A DNA stretch of 64,000 bases. Source: Lota lota (Eukaryota; Chordata; Actinopteri; Gadiformes; Lotidae). This document shows positions 11,214-22,020 of the stretch, piece after piece. Under the pieces are notes generated by a model that was given only the letters and a program-made list of their open reading frames with translations, did not search any database and had not been told where the DNA came from. Made by a program: the position numbers and the translations under genes. Within the stretch, counting starts at the first letter, position 1. The number at the start of each line of letters is the position of its first letter. The stretch covers positions 18,501 through 82,500 of the forward strand of contig JACYXH010000407.1 in assembly GCA_026745465.1 (NCBI GenBank), read 5' to 3'.

Positions 11214-11745
11214 ATATGTTTGTGTGTGTGTGTGTGTGTGCATTAGATCAGCAAAACGATAATCACCACAATATAAAAAAATACTGATGACTAAATACAT
11301 GAACGTAGTTGTTTCCAGGCCTACAGTTTGTTAAATGCCAACACTGCTGTATTATGCAGTTATGTCTGTTTCATTCAACTCTAGCTAGTAACGTGGAGAA
11401 TGAAGCTATAGGCCTACATGAATCATTTAAACGTCTTGAGAGTATTAAACCAATTTATTTGATATAAGGTCCGTTTTGAAACACTAGAAAAAGGTGCACC
11501 GTAGCACCATCAGCAGGTTAGAACGTCAGTGCAACTGGCTGACCTGAAAAACATGAACCCTACGTCATCACCATTGATTTATGTGTTGAGACGGTCCTGG
11601 CAGTTTTAAATCACCTTGAAGGTCATTTCATGTCCCTCTCATACGAGTGATACTGTCAAATATAGAGTTGGACTACACTACATAACGCAATATTGAGATT
11701 GGCTCCACAATATTCCAAACAATATCACATGAGTAAAAGTATTCA
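10860..11745 (+). repeat. GC-rich-core dispersed repeat, copy 1 (longest)
   Basis: The core at 10966-11150 is shared with 12981-13170, 35020-35203, 58998-59189 and 60108-60294 (those four on the opposite strand). Its right flank, through the GT tract and on to about 11745, matches 58370-58860 in reverse complement and partly 59790-60050. Its left flank matches 60290-60470. In this orientation the core encodes the short conserved peptide FIAATLAAGTRPGVHAHSA. Confidence 0.8.
11160..11240. repeat. (GT)n microsatellite inside the dispersed repeat
   Basis: Interrupted GT tract immediately beside the GC-rich core. The same placement is seen in the copies at 58.9 and 60.1 kb. Confidence 0.9.
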
Positions 11746-12003
11746 TCAGATAATGGCTTGAGGAAGAGTAAGAAAGTACCAACTGATAAAACGACTCAAG
11801 TACTGAGTTAATTCATACCAAATAATTTATTGTTGTAATAAGCAGAGCAAGATGAACGTAAATAGACAAATATTACATTGTATATTCTTGTCCAATAGAC
11901 ATCAACAACATATAAAATAGCATGTATCCCTTTAAATAAAACAACACACAATAGCACATTAAATCTTTACAAAATAACATGAAGGAAAATACAGCCATAG
12001 CAA

Positions 12004-12004
<1 letters not shown>

Positions 12005-12047
<43 letters not shown>

Positions 12048-12063
12048 CCTCTCTCCCTCTCTC
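12005..12063. repeat. (CT)n microsatellite
   Basis: CT tract with a few interruptions, followed by GT tracts at 12119-12148 and 12369-12405. Confidence 0.9.
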
Positions 12064-12115
12064 GCTCTAAGTAGAGATGGAGGAAGTAGAGGAAGCAGCG
12101 TTCCGGGTTTGGGTT

Positions 12116-12149
<34 letters not shown>

Positions 12150-12367
12150 TCGGTAAAGTGACATTCGATGGTCATATTTTGCACATTCCTGCGCAACTGT
12201 ACAGCTGCATTTTAAAAAGAGACTAAACTATATATTCTGTATCCTTTGTATAGTCTGTATATATTTTATGTATTGTTTCTTATTTAAATGTTTATATTTA
12301 TTTAATATTTATATAATATATATATATTTTGTTATAGTTTGCCAATTTTGCACTTAAAACAACCCTG

Positions 12368-12408
<41 letters not shown>

Positions 12409-12414
12409 AAATAA

Positions 12415-12980
12415 ACAATGCTAATTAGTTAAATAAGTCACTTCTCTTCCAATGCGCAGGCATCAACCAGTAGAAACAGAGTGAAGCAGGGAGGGAGGTT
12501 AATATATGTGTATATATTTGCATTTGGTGGAGGCACCTTAAAACAGTGAGTGTGTCATGGCTTGTGCAGGGAGGTGAACCCAAATGCAGACATCAGACTC
12601 AGAGGGTTAGGTGCAAACGGAAGCTTTACTTCATGTCAACAGGCAGACAGAGACAAACCTACAACAAACAATGAACCGACAAACTGGGGCAGAAACTAGG
12701 GAACTTAAAATGCATGGAACATGGTGAACCAGTTACTTATGGCTGTGGTTAAATCTTTTATTTTTCGCTCTTGTAAGCTACTAGTGTTAGAAAGCTCTAT
12801 AACCAGGCTAATGTTGGATGACTCTAACAACCTCCCCCATGACAGAGGGACCTTGAACCCATGACCCTAGACTCTGGCTCTATGATGCTAGGCTATCCTC
12901 TGAACCCTGAGGTCAAGAAACTTAGGCCCAATCCCAGTTCCCTCCTTGCCCATACCACGTAACACACACACACACACACG
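12415..12980. other. No gene seen; short repeat match
   Basis: About 12868-12930 (ctatgatgctaggctatcct and flanks) matches 46378-46435, a piece of the family at 45.8-46.4 kb. The rest is not recognised. Confidence 0.5.
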
Positions 12981-13170
12981 CAGCGCTGCTTGCGCCTCTA
13001 CTTGCTACTCTGACTGAATCCGCTGTCTGCTGCTCTCATAGCTCTGCTGCTCGTGTGTGCACTGTGCGCGTGCACGCCGGGGCGCGTTCCTGCAGCGAGC
13101 GTAGCGGCAATAAACACATCTGTTCTCTCTTCTTCTTTTGTTGAATATTGGATCGGGGCTGGATGAATAG
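12981..13170 (-). repeat. GC-rich-core dispersed repeat, copy 2
   Basis: About 190 bp nearly identical to the core at 10966-11150, on the other strand. It is preceded by a short CA tract and continues at its right end into aatagtattcggggaag, a junction also seen in the 35.0 kb copy. Confidence 0.85.
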
Positions 13171-13525
13171 TATTCGGGGAAGCCGAATGATGAATATTGA
13201 TTCATGGATGGATGAATGAGAGTGAGTGAGTGAGTGAGAGAGAGAGAGACTGACTCTCAGCCCCGCCCACTGGCTCCCCATGCCAGAGAGGCAAACACAG
13301 AGGAACCAGCAGACAGAGAGTCGTCACACCGTGCAAGGGAAGTTCCTATCACAGCATCCAAACAGTCTAGAGCAGACGGATTCAGGAATGCGTTTTCACA
13401 TTCTCACAGAAAAGTCTAAACATAAAACAAAGGTAATTCAAAACCAGTGTACTGGGTCTTAGTGATACGCATCCGTCCAGTATTTGAATCCACTACTTCC
13501 CCCCCCCCCCTTCCTTCTTTTGCCA

Positions 13526-13815
13526 CTAGCTCTTCATCTTCTTGTCAGGGCACACGTGAGACAGGATGAGATCCACCATGTTCTTGATGATGGCCGGGGG
13601 CGGGTGGATATTGTGGGGGAGACGATGGGCTAAGGTCATCTCCCAGGCGTCCACAAACACAACCCCCAGGCCCGTGAACATGGTCCTGAGAACCCTGTCC
13701 AGCTGCAGCGAGAACCAGTCACTGCTGTACACGCTCGTCTCCTGGTCCATGGCCACAAAGTTAGCCGAGCGGATCACCACGAGGGTGCCGGGGGCCCCGG
13801 TCCAGGAGCCGTACC
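13526..13815 (-). pseudogene. NXPE-family-like C-terminal fragment
   Basis: The frame reads VVIRSANFVAMDQETSVYSS, then DWFSLQLDRVLRTMFTGLGV, VFVDAWEMTLAH, HNIHPPPAIIKNMVDLILSH and VCPDKKMKS, then stop. This strongly resembles the C-terminal end of NXPE (neurexophilin and PC-esterase domain) proteins, which are secretory-pathway proteins expanded in fish. Only about 85 codons are present and no other NXPE exon was found nearby. It abuts the truncated SPRY exon of the TRIM relic at 13821. The most likely origin is a duplication breakpoint that brought the tail of an NXPE gene against the TRIM gene. Confidence 0.7.
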
Positions 13816-13820
13816 TGTTA

Positions 13821-14263
13821 CTAGGACCCTCCTACATCTGGGGACACTCTGTAGAAGGACAGAGTTCCAGCAGGCCGGTCCAGATACACTCCTACTCTGT
13901 TAGAGCCAGCGGGGGGGAGACGTATGAATGTTCTACTACCGGTGTACTGGGCAGAGTAACCACCATCATGACAATAAAGACTCCAGGACTTGTTGTTCCA
14001 TCCAAGCTCACCGTCAACACCCCTTCCTCTCCTTGTGATTCCTCTGTATGTCACTCCTATATCAACACATCCTTCCCACTCTACCTCCCAGTAACAGCGG
14101 CCAGTCAGAGCCTCTCTACACAACACCTGCTGATGGGAGTCAAATCTCTCTGGGTGATCAGGATACGACTGGTCCTCTCTAACCCACGTCACCTTTCTGT
14201 TGTCCTCAGACAGAGAGAGTTGTCTGTGAGCTGTGTTTGGGTCCAGTGTGAGTTCACAGGCAT
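13821..14263 (-). CDS. PRY-SPRY exon of TRIM-A, C-terminally cut
   Basis: Acceptor tcccgtcag, then ACELTLDPNTAHRQLSLSED, WVREDQSYPDHPERFDS, LTGRCYWEVEWEG, GVYLDRPAGTLSFYRVSPD and GGS, then stop. The intact relative at 43721-44274 continues through a further 37 or so residues (ending SVSLCRL), so the last beta-strands of the SPRY domain are lost here. The PRY and most of the SPRY are undamaged, which fits a fairly recent truncation. Confidence 0.75.
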
Positions 14264-14289
14264 CTGACGGGAGAACAAGACATGATTAG

Positions 14290-14748
14290 ACTGCTAAGCC
14301 ACACAGAAATGTCATTTAAATAATGTGGAAGTGATGTATATTAGTATTATTATAAACAGCATTCCACTTATAGTAATAATGATTATATTACATCCATAAT
14401 AATTGAATACTATTATCATGTTTTGACTATAAAAAATACATTGTATAGTTACATGATTATGTGTAATATAATAATGATAGTAATATATATATATATATAT
14501 ATATATAATAATATATTAATACAGACACATTCATAATAATTATTTACAAACGTTATAGCATAACATAAAAGGCATAATAACAACAACGATTACAATAATA
14601 GTAAAAATAGAATACACACACAATAACTATGGTACAATCATTACGTTATTAATAATGATGGTACAATGATTATTATTCAATAGTGTGTAGTAATAATATA
14701 CAACTAATAATTATTATTAATCAATTATACAATTAAATAATACATATT
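14290..14748. other. AT-rich TRIM-A intron with (AT)n
   Basis: Nothing recognisable apart from a short AT microsatellite at 14483-14506 and runs of taataat-type sequence. Confidence 0.6.
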
Positions 14749-15859
14749 GGATTTTACACTTACACTTCTTTACACCTGGTTTCATGTCAGGCAGCTTCTT
14801 CATCTCCATGTTCAGTGTCTCCTCCAGCTGATCCAGGGATCTCCTCAAGGTCCCTACGTATGACGGAGGACGGACCTCCACCGTTGTCCAGTCCCTGGTG
14901 GGTGGAGGACTCTTCAGGGATCTGAAGGTCTGGAGGAAGTGGAGGTGGTCTTCAGTGTGTGAGAGCTGCTTCACCTCTGAGATTCTATTGGTCAGATCTT
15001 CTATTTCCTGCTCCAGCTCTTTGATGATGTCTTCAGCTTCTTTCTCTGTGGATTTCAGTTTCTCTTTAACCGTTTGGTTGAAATCATCCTGCCACTTTTC
15101 CATGCAGTTCATCGGAGCAGTGAAGACTTGCACACCATCAGCTATCTCTCTGTCTGCGTCTTTCTTGCTAATTTCTACTGTGTCTTTGATCTCCTTAATC
15201 TTTAATTTTCTCTCCTGGATCATATGCGGAACTTCAGACTCTATCTTCCCCAGCTGGGCCGTCTTCACTTCATATTCCTTCTTTAGAGGTACAACAGGAT
15301 GGGAGCTGTGGTCACTCTCTGTGCAGAACTGACACACACACACACCTGTTCAGTCTGGCAGAAGAGCTCCAGAAGTCGGTCATGTTTCTTACACATTCTG
15401 TCTTCCAGACGGTCCATAGGCTCGACCAGCCGATGTTTCTTCAGGCCTGCGACTCTCTGATGTGGCTCCAGGTGGGTTTGGCAGTAAGAGGTAAAACACA
15501 CTAGGCAGGACTTCACAGCCTTCAGCTGGGTCCCAGTACAGACGTCACAGGGAACTTCTCTTGGTTCAACACAAGGCTGCTCTTTGACTCGTAAAGAACT
15601 TCTAAACTGGTCAATCATCTCTGATACGAGGATATTGACACGTAGATCAGGTCTAGTGTTGAAAAGCTCATTGCAAACAGGACATTTGTACTGGACTTGG
15701 TCATCCCAGAACTTTGTAATACATGTTCTGCAGAAGGAAGGAAGTAGCAGAGGCCATTCCTAGACACAGATGACAAGGTTTATGTATTGAGCAATTCCAT
15801 TCTTTTTCTAATTCCATAACGGGAAGAGAAGTTCTAAAGTTGTGTTGTTTTACTCACCT

Positions 15860-16437
15860 ATTTGTATACAAAATAAAAACCACGGTAAAAACTCACTGGA
15901 AACTGGATGTAATGGAGGGGGTGAAGTGCAAAGAAAACATGTTATTCGGACTGTGTAAAAAAGAAGGAAATGTAAATAGTAATGTGTTGAATTCGATGTT
16001 GAGCTATGCAAGATATGCAGTGTGGATAGGGAGTAACATGGCATATTATGAAGGAAGAAAAGTGGATGAATGGGCTTTGTTCGAAGCAAAGATTAGGAAA
16101 GAGGTGGAAATGTTAAAAAACCACTTAGGAAGAGACACTTTTAAAGAATGGTTTATTGATGGTTCCAGCTTTATTAGTGAGACAGATGATAGGAAAATGC
16201 AGATATATTTTTAAAGAATGTTTCATTATGTGTATTTATGTTTATTTTCTATTTTATTTTTTAATGTTTATGTTGTTTTGTTTTGTGGAGGATGTTTGTT
16301 TTTATAGCTTATAAGTTATGGTGTGTATGATGTGTATGGTGAGCAGGATTATTTTGGGTGTGTATGTGATTGTTGCATGTTATTATTTATACCAGAATGA
16401 TAATGTAAATATCAATTGATATTTTTGATAACAAAAA
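15860..16437 (+). mobile_element. Tx1/L1-type LINE, 5'-truncated 3' end
   Basis: Open frame from about 15870 to 16214 ends VLNSMLSYARYAVWIGSNMA, YEGRKVDEWALFEAKIRKEV, KNHLGRDTFKEWF, DDRKMQIYF, then stop. This pattern is typical of the C-terminus of L1/Tx1 ORF2. A 3' UTR runs to an A-rich tail at 16433-16443. Its left edge lies exactly where the TRIM-A intron begins (ggtgagtaaaac, compare 38770), so the insertion removed or replaced TRIM-A exon 1. Confidence 0.75.
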
Positions 16438-16682
16438 AAAACAAAGAACGGAGAAAACGACGACGGACAAACGGAGTGAAGGAACGGAGAGAAGCATCGA
16501 GACGGACGGACAAACGGTGAACGAGATCGGAACGAACGACGACGGCGGCGTAACGCACACGCACGGTGAGAGTAGAGGAAACGGTGAGGCTGTGTATGGT
16601 TCGTTCGTATCGTCTTTTCCGGAGTACTCCAAACTCAGACCGGAAGTGTCGTACTGAGGGGGCGGGCCCGAGCCTGGAGGTC

Positions 16683-16688
16683 TGTATA
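16683..16688 (+). promoter_or_regulatory. Likely TATA box of TRIM-B
   Basis: tataaa in the context tctgtataaagacccctctc, about 60 bp before the candidate start codon of exon 1 and about 150 bp before the exon 1 donor. The following ctcttgttcaggaaac is conserved at about 38645-38660 ahead of TRIM-C. Confidence 0.5.
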
Positions 16689-16743
16689 AAGACCCCTCTC
16701 TCTTGTTCAGGAAACGGAAGTTTACGGAAATCCAACCGACGAC

Positions 16744-18161
16744 ATGACGAAGAGACGACGTGGACGCGTTAGCCTCTCCGGAGACGAAGAACAAGACGTT
16801 TTAAAGCAGAGAGCCGGGACAGAAACATTCCAAGGTGGGTCCAACACATTGAACCTCTAATCCTCATTGTCCTGTCCGCAGGGCGCCATGTTGTACTGTA
16901 GCGTTAGCCCCACACGGGTCTCCTGCGCTCCGTGTGATCACGTGATGTTGATGCTTAGCGAAACCAACCTTCACGTGCTCTATTGTGTCGCCTCGTCGGA
17001 TTCCACCAGCGCGTGCTCGGTGCTCGGCGTCCTGTTTGGAGCGCGGCGCAGGCACGCGGGGCCGCGCTCTGTACGCTTTGGTTGAACCCGACCAGGCGAG
17101 GCCAACACGGGACTTTAACAAAGTTAGTTTGGTGTTAAAGCATCAGGGCGTACTTCACGAGGAGGACGCATGCGTGAGTAGGGATGGGTCCCGAAACCGG
17201 GAGTTAACCGAGGCCCCTGGGGGTGGCCCCGTGATACTATTACACACCGTAGTATATAAAGTGTCGAAGTATCGATGAGCTCCGACGTACCCGGTGCTGC
17301 AAGCGGTATTTGAGGAACAAAGGAAATAGATTTACTTATTGGTGATCGTTCATCCAGGAAAAAAAGCAGACCTTCCTCCAGAAGAACTGTCCAGATAAGG
17401 CTTCAGGCCTTTTTGAGGCCCAGCTGCATGCAGACCCCAACCCTGTTGCTCTATGCCACTGTCTTTTCTTTTCTCTTGTTTATTGATTTCTTTTTGTTTA
17501 TCACATTTCAATTCTCTCTATATTATAGAGTCTATAAAAGTTATATATTCAAAACCTGTGTACGGTGTTGCTGCTGAAGAAAGATGTCTTGTTCTTAACT
17601 TGTCTTATTCTTAACACATTATTACATGTATACAACATATAACGTATAGTTAAAACTGTAATTTAATTTTTATTTCTAGGAATGGCGTCCAATTCTTCCT
17701 GGTCTGAGGATAACTTTTCATGTCCCATCTGTCTGGATGTGTTCAACAGCCCAGTCACCACACCATGTGGACACAACTTCTGCAGAACCTGTATTACAAC
17801 GTTCTGGGATAGTAGAGTCCATTACAAATGTCCTGTTTGCAACGAGCTTTTCCACACAAGACCTGATGTACAGGTCAATACCTTAATATCAGAGATGGCT
17901 GATCAGTTTAGAAGGTCTGTACGAGTCACAGAGCAGCCTTGTGTTGAACCAGGAGAAGTTCCCTGTGATGTCTGTACTGGGACCCAGCTGAAGGCTGTGA
18001 AGTCCTGCCTAGTGTGTTTTACCTCTTACTGCCAAACCCACCTGGAGCCACATCAGAGAGTCGCAGGCCTGAAGAGACATCGGCTGGTCGAGCCTATGGA
18101 CCATCTGGAAGACAGGATGTGTAAGAAACGGACCACAAGTTCCGTATTATGGATGTTTTAA
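16744..18161 (+). pseudogene. finTRIM-like TRIM, N-terminal part only (TRIM-B)
   Basis: The main exon begins at 17680 after tatttctag. MASNSSWSEDNFSCPICLDV opens a complete C3HC4 RING (CPIC, CGHNFC, CITTF, CPVC), followed by the B-box-like segment PCDVCTGTQLKAVKSCLVCF and HRLVEP. At DRMCKK the sequence jumps to a position about 75 bp further on (ACCACAAGT) and then leaves TRIM homology, giving a stop after TTSSVLWMF. Coiled coil and SPRY are absent. A separate 5' exon (16744-16834, donor gtgggt) has an ATG frame, MTKRRRGRVSLSGDEEQDVL, that joins in phase with the usual TRIM ATG and would add 31 residues. That extension may be chance. A truncated RING-B-box protein could still be made, but relic status is more likely. 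It is divergent from TRIM-A. Confidence 0.7.
17130..17460 (+). other. Possible decayed DNA-transposon sequence in TRIM-B intron
   Basis: gggatgggtcccgaaaccgg and the following GC-rich segment resemble the outer parts of hAT-type elements. No protein or terminal repeat could be confirmed. Confidence 0.25.
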
Positions 18162-18169
18162 TTCCTAAC

Positions 18170-19060
18170 AATGATCCCACACACACACACTTCCTAACCT
18201 TTCCAGGAGTATCAAAGAGAGATACGTCGCTTGGGACAACTGATGATGTAAAAACGTTGTGACTAAAAAGTCACAAAGTCTTTGAGAAAAAGAGTTAACT
18301 GAAACATTACGAAACAAAACACCATCATTACCAGTGAGTTATTTAGCAGACTTTGTGGGAGAAATGTACTGAGGTTTAAAGAAAGTTTAAGCATTATCTT
18401 GCCTACATGACTGAAATTAGTGTGGAAAAAAGCACAGAGTCAACGAAGGACCACATTCAGAGGGAAACCCATGTGTCACTCATTTCACCTCCTGACAGCC
18501 CTCGGAAAGAAGCCCCTTTCATTCTTCTCACGTTTAAATTACCCGGCTCCATGTTTAAATTAGTCGGTTCCAAGTTGACCTTTGACCCCTAACGTTGTGA
18601 CCTCTCTACACCTGGCTCACCTCATCCGGACAGGAGGAGACGGAGAGGGCTTCACAGAAGGAGCCCCTTCATTCTTTTTCTCAATGTACTTGTATGTTAA
18701 GGCTAACTAATCAGCAGTCAAACAGTCAAAGTGAAACATTGCCTGCCGTTTGAATGTATTTCCCATATGCTTAAAGGAAGCCATTATCTGGCCCATGTGA
18801 AGGAAATGACAACGAAGGCCTACATTCCGTGGGACGCTCACGTGTCACTCATTTACATCGTCTGCCATCCCTGAGATGAACCCCGGTTACTTATAGTAAC
18901 TTATGTGTTAAAGTTAACTAGTTAATACCGCAGTACAGTCAAACACTTCCTGCTTTATGAGTGTACTCCACAATCACATACAGTGGTACTGTTGTCAATT
19001 GTTTTAATGCATGCTTATTGTTTGAGTGGACGTGATTGTCATTGTGCTCATGCATGTCAC
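18170..19060. other. No gene seen; degenerate duplicated blocks
   Basis: About 18385-18540 and 18760-18880 share a pattern (attatctggcc/ttgcct, then gaaggacc/gcctacattc, then tgtcactcattt), so this is probably an old repeat family, also weakly seen at 4980-5040. Confidence 0.4.
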
Positions 19061-19069
19061 ATCTTCATG

Positions 19070-19500
19070 TCTGTCTGTCTGCTGCCTGTCGCTATTACTC
19101 TTATTATTATTATTATATTTATTACTGCTTCTATTTGATTTCTAGAAAGATTCATATTTGTTTAAATGATATTGTGTTTTATAGATATTATAACTTCTTT
19201 CTGCTGCTAGGCCGAGGAGCCAGAATAAAATAATTATACTGCTGTCTACTTGTATATGACATGTGACAATAAAGAATCTTGAATCTAGAATCGCAATCTG
19301 AGACGGCACTGCATCACTGTAAGGAACATATCCAGTGGGTTCAGAGGTCAAAGTGCAGAGCGTCTGAATTACCAAGAGGGGAGCTATAATGGTTCTGTTG
19401 GACCGGTCCTGTTCAGAACAAGAGGAGTACCATACGCTGTTGCATGGATTCTTGGTAAAGAAAAGAAACCCTTCAGATTCTGAAACCCTAAACCCTCTGA
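19070..19500 (+). mobile_element. CR1/L2-type LINE 3' end
   Basis: The segment with gccgaggagccagaataaaa, ending atatgacatgtgacaataaa and then gaatcttgaatct, is the kind of 3' tail used by fish CR1/L2-like LINEs. The same tail is at 34260-34480 and, inverted, at 21640-21790. The following 19320-19490 segment is also shared with 34500-34660. Confidence 0.6.
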
Positions 19501-19739
19501 ATACTGAGTGACATCACGTTACATTAGTTGTACACTTTACTGATTTTAATAAAAGACCAAAAGGTGTGTGTACCTTTCTGAATACCTACCTGTAAAGTAT
19601 AAGGCATAGCGACCCTTAAAACATAATGTGAAGCTCCTCCTGGTGATTGACAGGAGTATATGGCCAAACGTTGACACGGTTTATGTGCATGCGGGCGTTT
19701 CTGAAGGCTACAAAACCTTTGCTTTCTCCGAAAACACAT

Positions 19740-20400
19740 GACCCGCTGGGCTGAGAGATGGGGCGGTTCCTCTGAGGTATCAAAGGCTGTGATTGGTATT
19801 AACAGAGAGGGAGCGGTTCCTGTGAGATTAACTGCTTTTCAGTGCTGAAGTTCATGAACTGAAGTTCATGAACTGAAGTTCAGTAGTTCTCAGTGAAGAG
19901 CCCTGAACCTCAGTCTTTCTCTAAATCCACTTTTAATCCCTTTTACCTGATTTACTTGTTTTTAGAACACTTTAACCTCCTTTTCTTCCCTTGCATTTAT
20001 ACTTTTATAACTTTATACCGTATGGGGCAGAACACATTTTAATCACGGAAAAGGTAAGGTAAGCCTACAGTTTACTACAGTTTATATTGTCTTTAGGTTA
20101 CTGGTATATTATAATGATCTAATCTTGGGAAATGTGTCAGTGTAATGCTTATCAATTATATTTTCCAGACACATTTTACTATTTAAATACAACGTTAGTT
20201 AATGTTTCACTGTTGTGCTTTTCTGACCCATGTTGTAAATTGATCAATATTCAAGTGATTAGTTTGTCTTGATGCTACTCAAAATGAAAAGAAGGACGTG
20301 ACAGAAATATTTTGAATGCCTTTACATTTAAATCACAGACTATATATTTGTGGGCAGCGCAGACGACTTGTGATGTTCCATGTGTAGTCATCTTATGTCC
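19740..20400 (-). repeat. Composite dispersed repeat, inverted copy
   Basis: Reverse complement of much of 7190-7800: it contains the complement of acagtttatattgtctttag and of the cacgtccttcttttcatttt region. Together with 20400-21045 it forms an inverted counterpart of the 7-9 kb composite. Confidence 0.7.
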
Positions 20401-20479
20401 TCTCTAAGATTAATTGTATTGAGAAAGTATCCTATCCAAACGTATCCGGTAAAACCCCACTCACCTTTCCACAACTCCG

Positions 20480-20800
20480 TGCACTCCCATATAACCTCCT
20501 CACCCCGCCCCCACCATCTTCTCCCCAAACCCAAACTTCTCTAATACACTAAATAAAAACTCATGCTCTACTCTATCAAATGCTTTGTTCCAATCTATCC
20601 CCACTACTACTCCTCCTATCCTATCCCTCTTCATATGTTCTATCACATCCTTGACTGTCCCTATCGTGTCCGCTATATCTCTAACTGGTATACTATAACA
20701 CTGCGTTGGCTGCACTACCTCTCCTATTACTCTTTATTCTATTGGCTAGAACTTTGATTAGAATTTTATAATCTACATTCAATAAACTATTTGTAGGCCT
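20480..20800 (-). mobile_element. Tx1/L1-type LINE reverse-transcriptase fragment
   Basis: Minus-strand frame: QPTQCYSIPVRDIADTIGTV then KRDRIGGVVVGIDWNKAFDR and VEHEFLFSVLEKFGFG. It holds the reverse-transcriptase A-box region (the IDWNKAFDRV stretch), the domain following the piece at 7950-8145. Just upstream on the same strand are remains of SLLNVDYKIL. It is flanked by the composite repeat (20800-21045). Confidence 0.8.
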
Positions 20801-21639
20801 CTGTAGTAAGCCTACAGTTTATATTTTCTTTGGGTCACTGGTATATTATAATGATCTAATCTTGGGAATTGTGTTACCCATGTGGTAAATTGAACATTGC
20901 GTTCAATAGTAAAGTGATTCATTTGTCTTGATGCTCCTCAAAATGAAAATATGGACATGACAGAAATCCTTCGAATGTCCTTATATTTAAATCAAAGTTA
21001 AATATTTGAGCGTAGCCCAGACGACTTGTGATCAGCGCTGCCAACTCTTTCACCCTGAAAACAATAGGCCACACCTCCTGGACTGTACCACTTTCACAGG
21101 GGGGTTCCTGCGGGCATACCCTGCGTTCCAATACCCATACTACCATACTATTAGGTATGCCAGAAATATTTGCTATTCTGCCCTACAATCCTCTGCGCTG
21201 CAGAAGATACGTGGGTGGCTCTACAGGTGTGCTAATCAGTTAAATCACCTGTAGTGTTCTCCAATTAATGCATATTGTGTGCAACAGTACGTACTTTATA
21301 AGGGTAGCTGCAGTATGTTCTACAAGGACTACTCGGTTCCTGTGGTTTGAACCACAGCTGGAGCCATAGAGGGAGAGAAAGAGACTCTTTGGCCAGCGCC
21401 TCCTTGTAATGCTGAAATAAACTATATTATATCACGATAATAGGAGGATACCATATCGATGTATTGAGCTTCACCAGTTGATTTATATGGAATCTGTGGT
21501 TCAGTAAAGTGACAGAATTCAGACTTTGTTCCAGTGGATAAACGTTTGAATTCAAACATTGTTCTCTTTGAATTGTACCACGATGAGTTTTCTAAAGTCA
21601 ACTCTATTAGTTTAAGCCCAAGATTCAAAATGCACGATT

Positions 21640-21790
21640 CTTTATTGTCACCTGTCATATACAAGTATAAGACTAACACTGTTGTGTTCTGGCTCCTCCA
21701 CCGAGCAGCAGCAAACACGTTATAATGAACAAAATAGTTAAAACAAAAGAAATCTGAACAAAAGAATAGCAGTAATAAGACCCATAGTGC
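21640..21790 (-). mobile_element. CR1/L2-type LINE 3' tail, inverted copy
   Basis: Complement of the 19200-19290 and 34390-34470 tail, followed on its minus-strand upstream side by the tetranucleotide tract, the same order as at 33.9-34.5 kb. Confidence 0.55.
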
Positions 21791-21913
21791 CATGGAATAG
21801 GGACAGGCAGCTCGCAGACAGACAGGAAGCATGCAGACAGGTAGGTGACAGACAGACCGACTGCAGGCAAACGGACAGCAGGCAGACAAACCGACAGCAG
21901 GCAGACAGACAGC

Positions 21914-21966
<53 letters not shown>

Positions 21967-22020
21967 GCAAGCAGACAGGCAACAGGCAGACAGACAGCAG
22001 GCAGACAGACAGCAGACAGG
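21784..22020. repeat. CAGA/GCAGACAG minisatellite
   Basis: About 240 bp, complement of the type at 4650-4945. A pure (CAGA)n stretch runs 21910-21967. Confidence 0.9.

Larger units (their letters stand above)
13818..15772 (-). pseudogene. finTRIM-like TRIM E3 ligase relic (TRIM-A)
   Basis: Minus strand: the coding exon starts after tgtgtctag at 15773 with MASATS, then loses the first half of the RING (about 75 bp missing between ACTTCC and TTCTGCAGAAC compared with 38.9 kb), which also shifts the frame. The B-box region (PCDVCTGTQLKAVKSCLVCF, 15618-15360) is followed by a second frameshift at a GT run near 15340. The coiled coil (15340-14760; VKEKLKSTEKEAEDIIKELE) is open. An SPRY exon lies at 14263-13821 (LTLDPNTAHRQLSLSEDN, RCYWEVEWEG) and ends about 40 codons early, where NXPE-like sequence starts. 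TRIM proteins of this class are ubiquitin ligases in antiviral defence. Without the RING zinc ligands this copy could not act as a ligase. Confidence 0.8.

Noticed and set aside
13566-14267. 233-codon plus-strand ORF
   Set aside because: It is antisense to the NXPE fragment and the SPRY exon, whose minus-strand frames match known families.
14898-15332. 144-codon plus-strand ORF
   Set aside because: Antisense shadow of the TRIM-A coiled coil.
16864-17278. Overlapping ORFs on both strands in GC-rich sequence
   Set aside because: Inside the TRIM-B first intron, with no family match; openness is explained by GC content.
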